Below are positions 55,682 to 64,000 of a stretch of DNA of 64,000 nucleotides, in pieces. The DNA lies in assembly GCA_016931575.1 (NCBI GenBank), contig JAFGEO010000146.1:58544-122543 (forward strand). The letters run 5' to 3'. A model generated the notes under the pieces. It saw only the letters and a program-made list of their open reading frames with translations, was not told the origin of the DNA and ran no database searches. The DNA comes from Bacteroidales bacterium (lineage in GTDB: Bacteria; Bacteroidota; Bacteroidia; Bacteroidales; UBA10428). The stretch's first letter is position 1; each line of letters opens with the position of its first letter. The translations under genes and the position numbers were made by a program.

Positions 55682-56455
55682 GTGAAAGAAGCGATATTCG
55701 ATAAGGACCGGGACACTACCCTGGAAAACAGGGAGAAACTCTTTAAGAACAAGAACCTCCTTTTTTGGTATCGTAAACTGTATGATTTAACTATCGGAGC
55801 CATCCCCGGACATCGTGAAAAGAAGATCCTGGAGATCGGAAGCGGAACCTCACCCCTGAAAATATACTATCCCTGGGTAATCACCTCAGACATCCTTCCC
55901 CTCGATTATCTCAATCATACCTTTGACTGTCAACAAATCGATGCATTCGTGGATATCGAAGATGGAAGCCTCGATTGCATCAGCCTTACGAATGTACTGC
56001 ACCATCTGCCGGCCCCGCTTGATTTCCTGGTAAAAGCACAACGCAAGCTTAAGACCGGTGGAACGATCATCCTGACCGAGCCCTATCTCTCCCTGCTCTC
56101 CAAACCCATTTACCGATACGTGCACTACGAACGTACCGATACCCGTATCGACCGTCCACTTCTTGACGAAAGTCAGGGCCCGCTAAGCTCCTCGAACCAG
56201 GCTATCCCCTACCTGATCTTTTTCAGAAAAAAGGAATGGTTTGCGACACTTGAGTCCACTTATCAGATTGATACTATCCGCTATTTTACTTCTTTGGCCT
56301 ATTTCCTGACCGGTGGCATCCGGCACCGCCTGCCCCTTCCCGGTTTTATATACAGATTGATATTTACAGCCGATGCCGCACTAGCCAGACTGTCTCCCCG
56401 TCTTTTTGCATCGTTTTTTACGATTACGCTGAGAAAGAAGCAGAAAAGTAAGTAG
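55682..56455 (+). CDS. SAM-dependent methyltransferase
   Basis: A 257-residue class I methyltransferase starting at GTG, 3 bp after the fusion gene. It has KKILEIGSGTSPLKIYYPW as motif I, and TSDILPLDYLNHTFD for the second acidic strand. DCISLTNVLHHLPAPLDFLVKAQRKLKTGGTIILTEPY is the usual Methyltransf_11 middle with the conserved LHHL. A hydrophobic C-terminus (LAYFLTGGIRHRLPLPGFIYRLIFTADAALARLSPRLFASFF) suggests membrane association. Its substrate is probably the product of the coupled GT2 enzyme. A transposase remnant begins at the very next codon after its stop. Confidence 0.85.
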   Translation: MKEAIFDKDRDTTLENREKLFKNKNLLFWYRKLYDLTIGAIPGHREKKILEIGSGTSPLKIYYPWVITSDILPLDYLNHTFDCQQIDAFVDIEDGSLDCISLTNVLHHLPAPLDFLVKAQRKLKTGGTIILTEPYLSLLSKPIYRYVHYERTDTRIDRPLLDESQGPLSSSNQAIPYLIFFRKKEWFATLESTYQIDTIRYFTSLAYFLTGGIRHRLPLPGFIYRLIFTADAALARLSPRLFASFFTITLRKKQKSK

Positions 56456-56812
56456 AAGATTTTGCTATCAATTAAGGAACTCCCTAAAAGCTTTTATATT
56501 ATCGATAAAGCATACATCGATTTTATAAGGTTCTACAATCTTCATCAGCAACGAGCTTTCTTTGTAACAAGAGCAAAAGAAAATATGCGATTTAACCGCA
56601 TGTACTCCAACACTGTCGTCAAGACAACTGGAGTAAAAAATGATCAAATCGGTAAGCTGGGATCTTACTATCCTGGTAGAGATTATCCGGAGAAGCTGCG
56701 TAGGATCAAATAGTGTTAAACGGATCAGGAACTAATCTTCCTTACCAATAACATGGGGTAGCCTTCCCTGTATCGTCAAAGAAATCCTGTAAAAATCACA
56801 AACAGTAGTCGT
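56456..56812 (+). pseudogene. Decayed IS4-type transposase fragment
   Basis: Immediately after the methyltransferase stop, the frame reads PKSFYIIDKAYIDFIRFYNLHQQRAFFVTRAKENMRF, the catalytic-core segment of Bacteroidota IS4-family transposases. It continues to DYPEKLRRIK and a TAG. In the same frame beyond further stops it resumes as TDQELIFLTNN and SLYRQR, matching the usual FLTNN and LYKxRW elements. At least three stops and missing ends show a dead element. No terminal inverted repeats are visible. Confidence 0.7.
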
Positions 56813-56943
56813 GTAACCTTTTGTATATATAAAATATTCTTTGTACAATTACATTGTAGGAATTTGAAGTTATGTACTAGCAACTGTTCAGATATGATCA
56901 GGTATTATGATTTTATACTTTTAAAACTTTCTCATTTCACAAA

Positions 56944-57228
56944 ATGTCCCTCAGGAAATATGTTATTCTATATGACAGATTACTGTCATTAATAGAAAAA
57001 AAATCAACAGGCACTCCCACTGAATTAGCTTTGAAACTAGGTGTTTCAAAACGACAAGCCAGTAACTATATACATGATTTACGTGACTTAGGATTTAAAA
57101 TCGAGTTTTGTCCCCTCCTCCAAAGTTATGTCTATAAAGATATATCCTTACACAAGGATCAGGTAATCATCCATCCCGATTCAGAAATTAGAACAATCCT
57201 GCCCCGCTTGAAAAATACGATTATTTAA
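56944..57228 (+). CDS. Small HTH DNA-binding protein
   Basis: A 94-residue protein with an N-terminal winged-helix unit (YDRLLSLIEKKSTGTPTELALKLGVSKRQASNYIHDLRDLGFKIEF). This is like the HTH_11/DeoR-type helix-turn-helix (LxxxLGVSxxxxxxxIxxL), followed by a short tail. Such proteins occur as likely transcriptional regulators next to secreted and RHS-type genes. Its targets are unknown. It lies 130 bp upstream of a set of small secreted genes on the same strand and may control them. It is AT-rich like its downstream neighbours. Confidence 0.65.
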   Translation: MSLRKYVILYDRLLSLIEKKSTGTPTELALKLGVSKRQASNYIHDLRDLGFKIEFCPLLQSYVYKDISLHKDQVIIHPDSEIRTILPRLKNTII

Positions 57229-57285
57229 AATCGATCTAAATATTGTCGATGCAATAATATTTCATTCTGCGTGCCAACCTTTGTT

Positions 57286-57310
57286 TTTTTGGAGCAATTA
57301 GCTCCAAAAA
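57286..57310 (+). terminator. Hairpin terminator after the HTH gene
   Basis: TTTTTGGAGC (57286-57295) pairs perfectly over 10 bp with GCTCCAAAAA (57301-57310) around loop AATTA, followed by TTTATT. It lies 57 bp after the HTH stop and 47 bp before the next gene. Confidence 0.6.
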
Positions 57311-57357
57311 TTTATTAAACAATTCTCTAACTCATTACATAACTAACATTTATTGAT

Positions 57358-58062
57358 ATGACAATACCACAAATCCTAAGAAAATCGCTGCTTCTTTTAG
57401 CGCTTTCAGTGTTTTTCTGTTTATCTTATGCTCAGAGTCCTACATGGCCAAATCTTCCAAGGGAAGAACCGTTTTTATTTGATAATGGGGGCAACTATAA
57501 TGCTTATCCTCCAAGTTCAAGTACTAGGTGTCAGGTAGCATTTGGTTGGTATTCAGACCAGAAATATGCACATTGGATTGGAACACGTCACCACTCCGGT
57601 TCTGGTTATGAGTATAAGAATGCTTTTGATTTTTATTTATGGCAATATGGAGATGCACCTAATGAATTAGGTTCGAATCATGTTATGTCAATCACCGGAA
57701 GAGGTTTAGCTCTGGGATCTGGCAATTATTATGTCCCCAATGGATATGTAATGGAAGCAGTAGGAAATATCCTGGTAGATGGTAATATTGAATGTGAAAA
57801 ACTAGAAATTAAAAATATTGGTGCAGATTTTGTTTTTGATGCTGACTACCACTTACCTACTCTTTGGGAATTGGAACAGTATATTAAACAAAATAAGCAT
57901 TTACCAGGAATACCAACGGCAACAGAGACAGAACAAGGAGTTGATCTCGGAAAGCTGACCCAAACTCTTTTACAAAAAGTAGAGGAACTAACTCTTTATA
58001 CCATTGAACAGGAAAAAAAAATCAGGATACTTGAGCAGCAAATCAATTCAATGAAAAATTAA
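57358..58062 (+). CDS. Secreted tail-fibre-like protein (Bacteroidota C-terminal coiled-coil type)
   Basis: A 234-residue protein with a signal peptide (LLLALSVFFCLSYAQ). The middle (YKNAFDFYLWQYGDAPNELGSNHVMSITGRGLALGSG) and the C-terminus are the familiar tail-fibre-like end seen in many Bacteroidota secreted proteins: VDGNIECEKLEIKN, ADFVFDADYHLPTLWELEQYIKQNKHLPGIPTATE, GKLTQTLLQKVEELTLYTIEQEKKIRILEQQ. The end is a trimeric-type coiled coil. The role is probably surface display or binding. It is the first of four co-oriented secreted genes leading to the RHS protein. Confidence 0.75.
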   Translation: MTIPQILRKSLLLLALSVFFCLSYAQSPTWPNLPREEPFLFDNGGNYNAYPPSSSTRCQVAFGWYSDQKYAHWIGTRHHSGSGYEYKNAFDFYLWQYGDAPNELGSNHVMSITGRGLALGSGNYYVPNGYVMEAVGNILVDGNIECEKLEIKNIGADFVFDADYHLPTLWELEQYIKQNKHLPGIPTATETEQGVDLGKLTQTLLQKVEELTLYTIEQEKKIRILEQQINSMKN

Positions 58063-58112
58063 GAACTTTCGGAATTCCAGATAAATTAATTATAAATGTT
58101 AAATCAGATAAA

Positions 58113-58535
58113 ATGAAACATATTCCCCTATATAGTATCATGTTGATGCTGACCCTTTTTACTAAAGTGGCTATTGGTCAGGAAATTGATAAATATCCAG
58201 CAGATAAGGAAAAACTAAAAATATACGAGCTTGACAAAGTAACTCAGCTCAATATTATTGAAGAAGTAGATTCTCATTTAATGACCACAGGAACAGCTGA
58301 TTCAATAAGTAGCGAACGGAGTAGTGTAAGTATCCCTGTACGTATAAAAGTACGTCTTGATCCAGAGGAATTGCATTCTTACATTCCTGAAGTAATATAT
58401 GAATATCCTGATGGGAAATTAGTAATAGACTATGAAAGCCTTATTGCTATAATATTCTCAGCATACGCTGAGGATCAAAAGAAAATTAAAGATTTGGAGC
58501 AGGAGGTAGAAAAGCTGAAAGTTAAAATCAAATAG
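58113..58535 (+). CDS. Small secreted protein with C-terminal coiled coil
   Basis: A 140-residue protein with a signal peptide (MKHIPLYSIMLMLTLFTKVAIGQ), then a beta-rich segment (SVSIPVRIKVRLDPEELHSYIPEVIYEYPDGKLVIDYESL) and a terminal heptad-type coiled coil (DQKKIKDLEQEVEKLKVKIK). The coiled coil resembles the one ending the upstream gene, so they may assemble together (inference). I recognise no family. It sits 50 bp downstream of the tail-fibre-like gene and 12 bp upstream of the next. Confidence 0.6.
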   Translation: MKHIPLYSIMLMLTLFTKVAIGQEIDKYPADKEKLKIYELDKVTQLNIIEEVDSHLMTTGTADSISSERSSVSIPVRIKVRLDPEELHSYIPEVIYEYPDGKLVIDYESLIAIIFSAYAEDQKKIKDLEQEVEKLKVKIK

Positions 58536-58547
58536 CCATCGATAAGA

Positions 58548-59033
58548 ATGATAAATAAGATGAGAATAAAAATTTTACGCTTGGTACTAGTTGGAACTGT
58601 CGGGGCCCTTCTTCTACTATCTGTATCAACGATATGCGCCCAATCCATTACATATACCTACTATTATGATGATTGTGGCAATAGATATAGTCGAACATCG
58701 GATGAGTTAACATCAAAAATTGATAATACTAGTAATTCCTATTCAGAAAAGGCTTCAACAGAAGAAAGCCCGCACATCGAAATAATCAAGGACATTAAGG
58801 TTTCATTCTATCCAAATCCCACTGAAGGTGCACTGTACCTGGAATTAAGCAATTTAAAAACTGAAACCACTGGTGAAATGCGCATTACGGCTTTAGATGG
58901 TAAGATTTTAATGATTGAACCTTTAAATGAAGCTACATATATTGATCTGAAGGAATTTGCTGATGGTATATACCTCCTTCAGATTCAAATTGACAATGAG
59001 GTGAATACTTACAGAATAATAAAACAACAGTAA
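58548..59033 (+). CDS. Small T9SS-targeted protein with RHS-like start motif
   Basis: A 161-residue protein. An N-terminal hydrophobic signal (LVLVGTVGALLLLSVSTICAQ) is followed by ITYTYYYDDCGNRYSRT, a single YxYDxxGNR unit as found in RHS repeats. Then comes an acidic linker and a T9SS type A sorting domain (VSFYPNPTEGALYLELSN, ADGIYLLQIQIDNEVNTYRIIKQQ). The RHS-like motif next to a giant RHS gene suggests a shared origin or a companion role. It begins 12 bp after the previous gene and ends 50 bp before the RHS gene. An ATG at 58560 is an alternative start. Confidence 0.7.
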   Translation: MINKMRIKILRLVLVGTVGALLLLSVSTICAQSITYTYYYDDCGNRYSRTSDELTSKIDNTSNSYSEKASTEESPHIEIIKDIKVSFYPNPTEGALYLELSNLKTETTGEMRITALDGKILMIEPLNEATYIDLKEFADGIYLLQIQIDNEVNTYRIIKQQ

Positions 59034-59083
59034 TCTCATTGAGGCATAAAAACAGATTATCAAATCCGACGAATTCAAATCCC

Positions 59084-62000
59084 ATGAAAAAGATTGTTTG
59101 CCCATTCTTATTTTTATTTATTCAAGGTGTGACTGTGTTTTCGCAACTGCCTCCTGATAATTCCGATGTTGAAGCTAAAAGTTTTACATTCACTGGAGGT
59201 GTTTCCGGAAACAATGGAGCATACAGAGCTAGGGATTATATACTTTTTAATCCAAATTCATACACTTACGAATGGTGTGAAAATCTAGTGTTTGAAATAG
59301 ACGAGTCGTTGATTTATGGAACCGATTATCAAACCTATCTAAATCCGACAACAAGAAACCTTAATGAGGATCTCCCTGTTGGTTCAACCCTTGGTTCATT
59401 CCAGGTAACTCCAAACGGTGGAGCCAACTATTCCATACCAATACAAGTTGCTCCCGGGACGGCTGGTATACAGCCAAATATATCGATATCCTACAACAGT
59501 CATGGAGGTGATGGTTTGCTGGGTAAAAGTTGGAGTCTTTCCGGAATCTCTGCAATTACCAGAGGCGGAAAATCTCTTTATTACGATGGAACTTCAACTT
59601 CAGTTAGCTTAACATCGAGTGACCGCTTTTGGATAGATGGTCAACGGATTGTAGAAGGCGGACCCATTACCTATGGGCGAATTGATCAGGTGCACTATAC
59701 GGAAGTTTACGACTATTCAACCATAACTCCAAAAGGTAACGCCGGCTATGGACCTGCATATTTTTTTGTGGAAAAGAGGGATGGTACTAAAATATACTAC
59801 GGAAACTATGGTGGCAGCAATGCGTATTTAAAGTCCCCCGATAATGCTACAATAATTACCTGGTATATAGCCAGAATTGAAGATCGCAGGGGTAATTATA
59901 TCGCATATAATTACGAAAGAGATGATACTAATGGTGAAACCTGGCTTACATCGATTCATTATACAGGAAACGACAGCATGGGTATCGATCCTTATAATAC
60001 CATTGAATTTTATTACCAGGATAGGACTGATTATTCAGATAAGTATGTTGCCGGATGTAAAATAACAAATAAAAAAATACTGCGGAAGATACGAACTCTA
60101 TGTGAAGGCCAGTTGGTCCGTTCGTATGTGCCCAAATACTACTTCAATGATTATACAAGGCTGAATGAAATTGAAGAATACAACGCAGCTGGTGAGCGCT
60201 ACAATTCCACTGTGGTTGGATGGGGTGCAAAAGTAACCTCAAATACAAGCTTTACAGGGCCATATACTCCTGAGGACAATGAAAAAGAACTATATTTTGG
60301 TTTTGCTGACTTTAATGGAGATGGATTAACTGATTTTTTAAAATGTCGTAAGACCGACGAAACTACTCAACGGAATTTTGAATGGGAAGTATGGATAGCC
60401 CAATATAATTCTTTTGTCAGAACCGATACTGGAACCTGGGAGTTTACTGATGCGGTTGGTTTCCAATTTATCCCGGGAGATTTTAATGGTGATGAATTTA
60501 ATGACCTGGTGGTTTGTGTTGATCTGGATGGTGGTAACAATAGCCAGGTATATTGTTTTGAATCCTTAGGGACGACTCTAAGTTGTGATGAGAATGATTA
60601 TTTTCTGGCTGGCGATGCCTATCAATTTTATCCAGCTGATTTAGATCTGGATGGTATTACGGAATTGATCAATATCCATTCCAGTTCTGTAAGCACTTAC
60701 AAATTTAATAGTAGCGATCTATCAATTCCTCCTACCGAAGTGAGTATTGGGTTAAATTTAGGAGATAATATGAAATCTCTTAGCTATTTCGATGGTGACT
60801 CAAAACCTGATATTTTTTCAGTTTCTGAATCGGATATCAAAGTGTATGAATTGTCTCTTTCTGGTTATTCACAGATATTCTCATCGACGCAAATAAATAG
60901 CCATAATGCTACACGGTTATATACTGGTGATTTCAATGGTGATCGTAACGTGGATATTTTGACATGGCACGGAGACGAAGACTGGAATTTATTTTATAAT
61001 ACGGGCATTGAATTATTGGCTTCTACGGCTCCCTCATTACCCAATATTGATATGGAAGCAACGCCGGTTGATAACAACATATTCCTTCATGATTTCAATG
61101 CTGATGGAAAAACAGACATTGTATATGCCTATCGTAATGTTAATAATTCCAATCTCGACTATTATTATTCGAATGGTTTCGATGGTTTCACTTCACAATC
61201 CGTTACAGATATACCGGGTCATGTTTACGTTAATAAACATTATATAAGAGCATTCACTGATTTTAATGGAGATGGACATCAGGATATATTCAGTAAAACT
61301 CCAGGGGATGGTACTGTAGTGGCGTATTTGAACAGGCCAAATGATAAAAGCCGATTTGTTAACAAATTACTCAACGGTTTCAACAATCTTACAACCATAA
61401 ATTACACATCTATTGCTGATCCTTTAAACACCGTTTACACCAAGGGTACCGGAGCTATATTCCCTATATCCGATTTCAAGGGAGCAATGTATGTGGTAAG
61501 TTCAGTTACGCAAACAGCGGGAAGTGAGACGCTGGCTGATAATTCATATACCTACGAAAGCGCAAAAATACACAGGATGGGCAAGGGATTTCTGGGTTTC
61601 GGTAAATTTTTTGGTACCAATAATCTTACCGGTATAGTAACCACATCTTCTACAAACCTGAAAATCATCAACGATAAATACTATTATCCGTATATTTCAT
61701 ATGTTAGCACAAAGCTTGGAGTTAATACTCTAACTGCCCATAATAAATCATTGGCATTAGAGGAATATCCCTATGCCAAACGTTTCAGACCCTATATCAC
61801 TCAAACCATAGAGACCAACTACCTGGAGGATATTAAAATTACCACTAAGTACAACGAGTTCGATGATTATGGAAATCCAACAAATATTACCGATGAGTAT
61901 AAAGCAGATGATATCAGTACAATTGGGAATGGCACGGTTGAAGAATTAATAACAAAAACTATCCAGTACTGGCCGGAAACAAATTCTTACTTACCTTCAA

Positions 62001-64000
62001 CAATTAACATCACATCTAATCGAGATGGACAACCCGAGATTACTACATCTAAGACAATAAGCTATACAAGTGATCATCTTCCTGATATAATTAAGATAAA
62101 TCCGGGAAAATCCGTTGAGATATGGGAAGACAACGATTATGATGGTTGTGGTAATCTTATACAGAAAAGACTCACGGATAATCAATCAACAGAACTGCAA
62201 AAGATTTCTTATACATACGATTCGAAAAAGCGTTTCGCAATAGAAGCTACAAATGCACTTGGGCATACAAATGAATATACCTATGATCCCAGGACAGGTA
62301 ATACTCTATCAACTACCAATGCCCAGGGTGTTACAACAACGAATTTATTCGATAATTTCGGTCGTTTGGAAGCAGCTTCCAGTCCGGTTAGTAGCACTTC
62401 AATAGACCTCAAATGGAGCGATGATCCCTATATTAATGGCGACTTATATAGGATAACCACCTTAAGCGATGATGGGTCCTATAAAAAAGAATATTTCGAT
62501 GCTTTTGGACGAAAAGTACATGAGCGTGCACCTTCGATGGGACTTGAAGAAGTAAAAACAACAATCAATTATAATTCAAAAGGTTTAGTGGAATCTCAAT
62601 CTGAACCCTATGAAGGGACGAGCGTTGATCACTATATCTATTACTCTCATGATGATTATGGCAGATTAACAGACGTTGAGAGTTACCGACAGGACATAAG
62701 TTATTCCTACCCTGAGCCTCGTAAAACGGTTGTAACAAACAATTTGGCTGCCAGTCATTCGAGCTGGACAAAGACTAATTCTCTTGGAGAAGTGATCCAG
62801 GCTCAGGATCAGGGTGGTGATTTATACTATACCTATAATGCAGTAGGACTGCCTGTTGAAATTGAGGCTCCTGGCGGAATCATCACTGAAATGACCTACG
62901 ATCTTGCCGGAAATCAAACCTCGCTGACTGATCCCAGCCTAGGAACTACGACTTATGAATATGATCTTTTAGGCAATTTAACCAAACAAACAGACCAGAA
63001 TGGGGAAGTGTATGATCTCTCCTACGATGCAATTGGACGACTTACATCAAAAACGAATACTACTGAGGGTACAACAACCTATACCTATGTTACATCGGGC
63101 AACGGCCTTGGCCTTTTACAGTCAATTAGTAATAATAATACTAATATAAGTAAGACTTATGCCTACGATGAATATTCCCGGCTAATTTCTCAGACTGAAA
63201 ACATTGAAAGTACAGATTATATTTATTCATACGAATACGATATTCTCGGAAGAATTCAGGAAATGACTTATCCGGGGGGTGATTTTAGTATTAATTACAA
63301 ATATAATACCCATGGTATGCTCATGGGAGTGAATGATGAAAATGATAATAACATCTGGGAAATTGAGGATATCAATCAGCTGGGGGCAATAACTGACATA
63401 CAGTACGGAAATGGTCTGACTACTCAATATTCCTATGACCCCTACAACCAGTTGAATGAAATAATCACAACAAATGCAAGTGCACAGAAGAAGCAACACC
63501 TGCAATACTCCTTTGCTTATCAAACCGGAAACCTAACCTCCAGGAGTGATATGCTGGCCAATTCAGGGAGTGGAATAACTGAATCGTTTCAGTATGATGA
63601 ACTTGACAGGCTTACAGATTATACGGTGGGTAGCAATGCCTATGCTATTAGCTACAACTTAGATGGAACAGGCCGTTACAATTCAAAATCGGATCTGGGA
63701 TCTTACCAATATGGTGAAAACGGCGCTCCGGAGTATGCCCTGACCTCCATAACCGGATCAGATGGCTCAGTGATTAACCGGGCACAGCAGGATATTTACT
63801 GGACCTCCTTCAATAAAGTAGAGCAAATTGTACAGGGTACCCTAAGCATGGACTTTGTATATGGCCCAAATCATGAGCGAAAAGTTACTGAGCTATACAA
63901 TGGGACAACAAGGCTGATGAAGAAGACCTTTGTTGGAAACTACTATGAAATTGAAGAGGATGAGGAGGAAAATATCCGTCGTTTGTATTACGTTCCGGGA
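59084..64000 (+). CDS. Giant SpvB/FG-GAP/RHS-repeat secreted protein (C-terminus beyond window)
   Basis: ATG at 59084 starts a signal peptide (MKKIVCPFLFLFIQGVTVFS), and 1639 codons remain open to the window edge. In order there is an SpvB/TcB-type N-terminal domain (SIPIQVAPGTAGIQPNISISYN, GLLGKSWSLSGISAITRGGK). FG-GAP calcium loops then occupy roughly residues 400-760 (DFNGDGLTDFLKC, GDFNGDRNVDILTWH, DFNGDGHQDIFSK). Next is a TcdB-middle-like segment (NTVYTKGTGAIFP, MGKGFLGFGKFFG), then many RHS/YD repeats (TYDSKKRFAIEATNALG, YEYDLLGNLTKQTDQNG, YDEYSRLISQTEN). RHS shells enclose a C-terminal, often toxic, domain; that end is not visible here. Its role could be interbacterial or host-directed toxin delivery, or adhesion. 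Confidence 0.9.
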   Translation, partial: MKKIVCPFLFLFIQGVTVFSQLPPDNSDVEAKSFTFTGGVSGNNGAYRARDYILFNPNSYTYEWCENLVFEIDESLIYGTDYQTYLNPTTRNLNEDLPVGSTLGSFQVTPNGGANYSIPIQVAPGTAGIQPNISISYNSHGGDGLLGKSWSLSGISAITRGGKSLYYDGTSTSVSLTSSDRFWIDGQRIVEGGPITYGRIDQVHYTEVYDYSTITPKGNAGYGPAYFFVEKRDGTKIYYGNYGGSNAYLKSPDNATIITWYIARIEDRRGNYIAYNYERDDTNGETWLTSIHYTGNDSMGIDPYNTIEFYYQDRTDYSDKYVAGCKITNKKILRKIRTLCEGQLVRSYVPKYYFNDYTRLNEIEEYNAAGERYNSTVVGWGAKVTSNTSFTGPYTPEDNEKELYFGFADFNGDGLTDFLKCRKTDETTQRNFEWEVWIAQYNSFVRTDTGTWEFTDAVGFQFIPGDFNGDEFNDLVVCVDLDGGNNSQVYCFESLGTTLSCDENDYFLAGDAYQFYPADLDLDGITELINIHSSSVSTYKFNSSDLSIPPTEVSIGLNLGDNMKSLSYFDGDSKPDIFSVSESDIKVYELSLSGYSQIFSSTQINSHNATRLYTGDFNGDRNVDILTWHGDEDWNLFYNTGIELLASTAPSLPNIDMEATPVDNNIFLHDFNADGKTDIVYAYRNVNNSNLDYYYSNGFDGFTSQSVTDIPGHVYVNKHYIRAFTDFNGDGHQDIFSKTPGDGTVVAYLNRPNDKSRFVNKLLNGFNNLTTINYTSIADPLNTVYTKGTGAIFPISDFKGAMYVVSSVTQTAGSETLADNSYTYESAKIHRMGKGFLGFGKFFGTNNLTGIVTTSSTNLKIINDKYYYPYISYVSTKLGVNTLTAHNKSLALEEYPYAKRFRPYITQTIETNYLEDIKITTKYNEFDDYGNPTNITDEYKADDISTIGNGTVEELITKTIQYWPETNSYLPSTINITSNRDGQPEITTSKTISYTSDHLPDIIKINPGKSVEIWEDNDYDGCGNLIQKRLTDNQSTELQKISYTYDSKKRFAIEATNALGHTNEYTYDPRTGNTLSTTNAQGVTTTNLFDNFGRLEAASSPVSSTSIDLKWSDDPYINGDLYRITTLSDDGSYKKEYFDAFGRKVHERAPSMGLEEVKTTINYNSKGLVESQSEPYEGTSVDHYIYYSHDDYGRLTDVESYRQDISYSYPEPRKTVVTNNLAASHSSWTKTNSLGEVIQAQDQGGDLYYTYNAVGLPVEIEAPGGIITEMTYDLAGNQTSLTDPSLGTTTYEYDLLGNLTKQTDQNGEVYDLSYDAIGRLTSKTNTTEGTTTYTYVTSGNGLGLLQSISNNNTNISKTYAYDEYSRLISQTENIESTDYIYSYEYDILGRIQEMTYPGGDFSINYKYNTHGMLMGVNDENDNNIWEIEDINQLGAITDIQYGNGLTTQYSYDPYNQLNEIITTNASAQKKQHLQYSFAYQTGNLTSRSDMLANSGSGITESFQYDELDRLTDYTVGSNAYAISYNLDGTGRYNSKSDLGSYQYGENGAPEYALTSITGSDGSVINRAQQDIYWTSFNKVEQIVQGTLSMDFVYGPNHERKVTELYNGTTRLMKKTFVGNYYEIEEDEEENIRRLYYVPG

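Noticed and set aside
1..64000. CRISPR arrays, tRNA/rRNA genes, integrase or attachment sites
   Set aside because: None was seen: no regularly spaced repeats, no cloverleaf-like or rRNA-like sequence, no integrase family protein.

Overview
The window reads as a chromosome segment of a Bacteroidota bacterium, probably an anaerobic or microaerophilic Marinilabiliales-like polysaccharide degrader (taxonomy is inference). The evidence is a SusC/SusD pair with a FecR/ECF-sigma signalling unit, many secreted proteins with C-terminal type IX secretion (T9SS) sorting tails, DUF4249 plus TonB-receptor pairs, promoters of the TTG-N20-TAnnTTTG type, and a class I hybrid-cluster protein with a ferredoxin. 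No tRNA, rRNA, CRISPR array or intact insertion sequence is visible.

Layout. 1-3.9 kb: a cut-off GH43 arabinanase with a ricin-type lectin domain, a ferredoxin, and an hcp gene interrupted by one in-frame TAG under a perfect 18-bp Crp/Fnr-type (HcpR-like) palindrome. 4-6.6 kb: small outer-membrane barrels, a truncated secreted protein and a lipoprotein hydrolase. 6.7-9.5 kb: a tightly overlapping operon of arylsulfotransferase-like protein, a 47-residue membrane protein and a sulfotransferase. 9.5-11.2 kb: a GT39-like membrane glycosyltransferase, also broken by a single in-frame TAG. 11.6-15.5 kb: a TetR-controlled ABC-2 exporter operon with a clear operator. 15.7-17.4 kb: a YwaF-like membrane protein and an AraC-family regulator. 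17.7-33.6 kb: a pectin-type utilisation region with a T9SS pectate lyase, two type-B carboxylesterases, SusD, SusC with an STN domain, FecR, an ECF sigma factor and a GH3 glycosidase. 33.8-36.9 kb: a TPR protein under a promoter containing two inverted repeats, then a second ABC-2 transporter.

37-41.1 kb holds the most unusual unit: an ECF sigma factor translationally coupled to a FecR-like anti-sigma protein. That protein carries a long Gln/Glu-rich tail instead of the usual C-terminal domain. The tail contains a module of about 43 residues that reappears in a separate secreted Gln-rich protein nearby. Both transcription units are preceded by the same two-part promoter motif (GGTAGGGTAAA, 9 bp, ATTCGG) with identical spacing, which predicts a small autoregulated envelope-stress-type regulon.

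41.3-49 kb: a giant FG-GAP/T9SS protein, a cation/proton antiporter and a large membrane glycosyltransferase-like protein. 49-64 kb is more AT-rich and patchy: an unrecognised protein, a 38-bp perfect palindrome, a TonB receptor with DUF4249 lipoprotein, a DUF4249-like remnant, a methyltransferase-GT2 fusion with a second methyltransferase, a decayed IS4-type transposase, and a cluster of small secreted proteins leading into an SpvB/FG-GAP/RHS giant protein that runs off the right edge.
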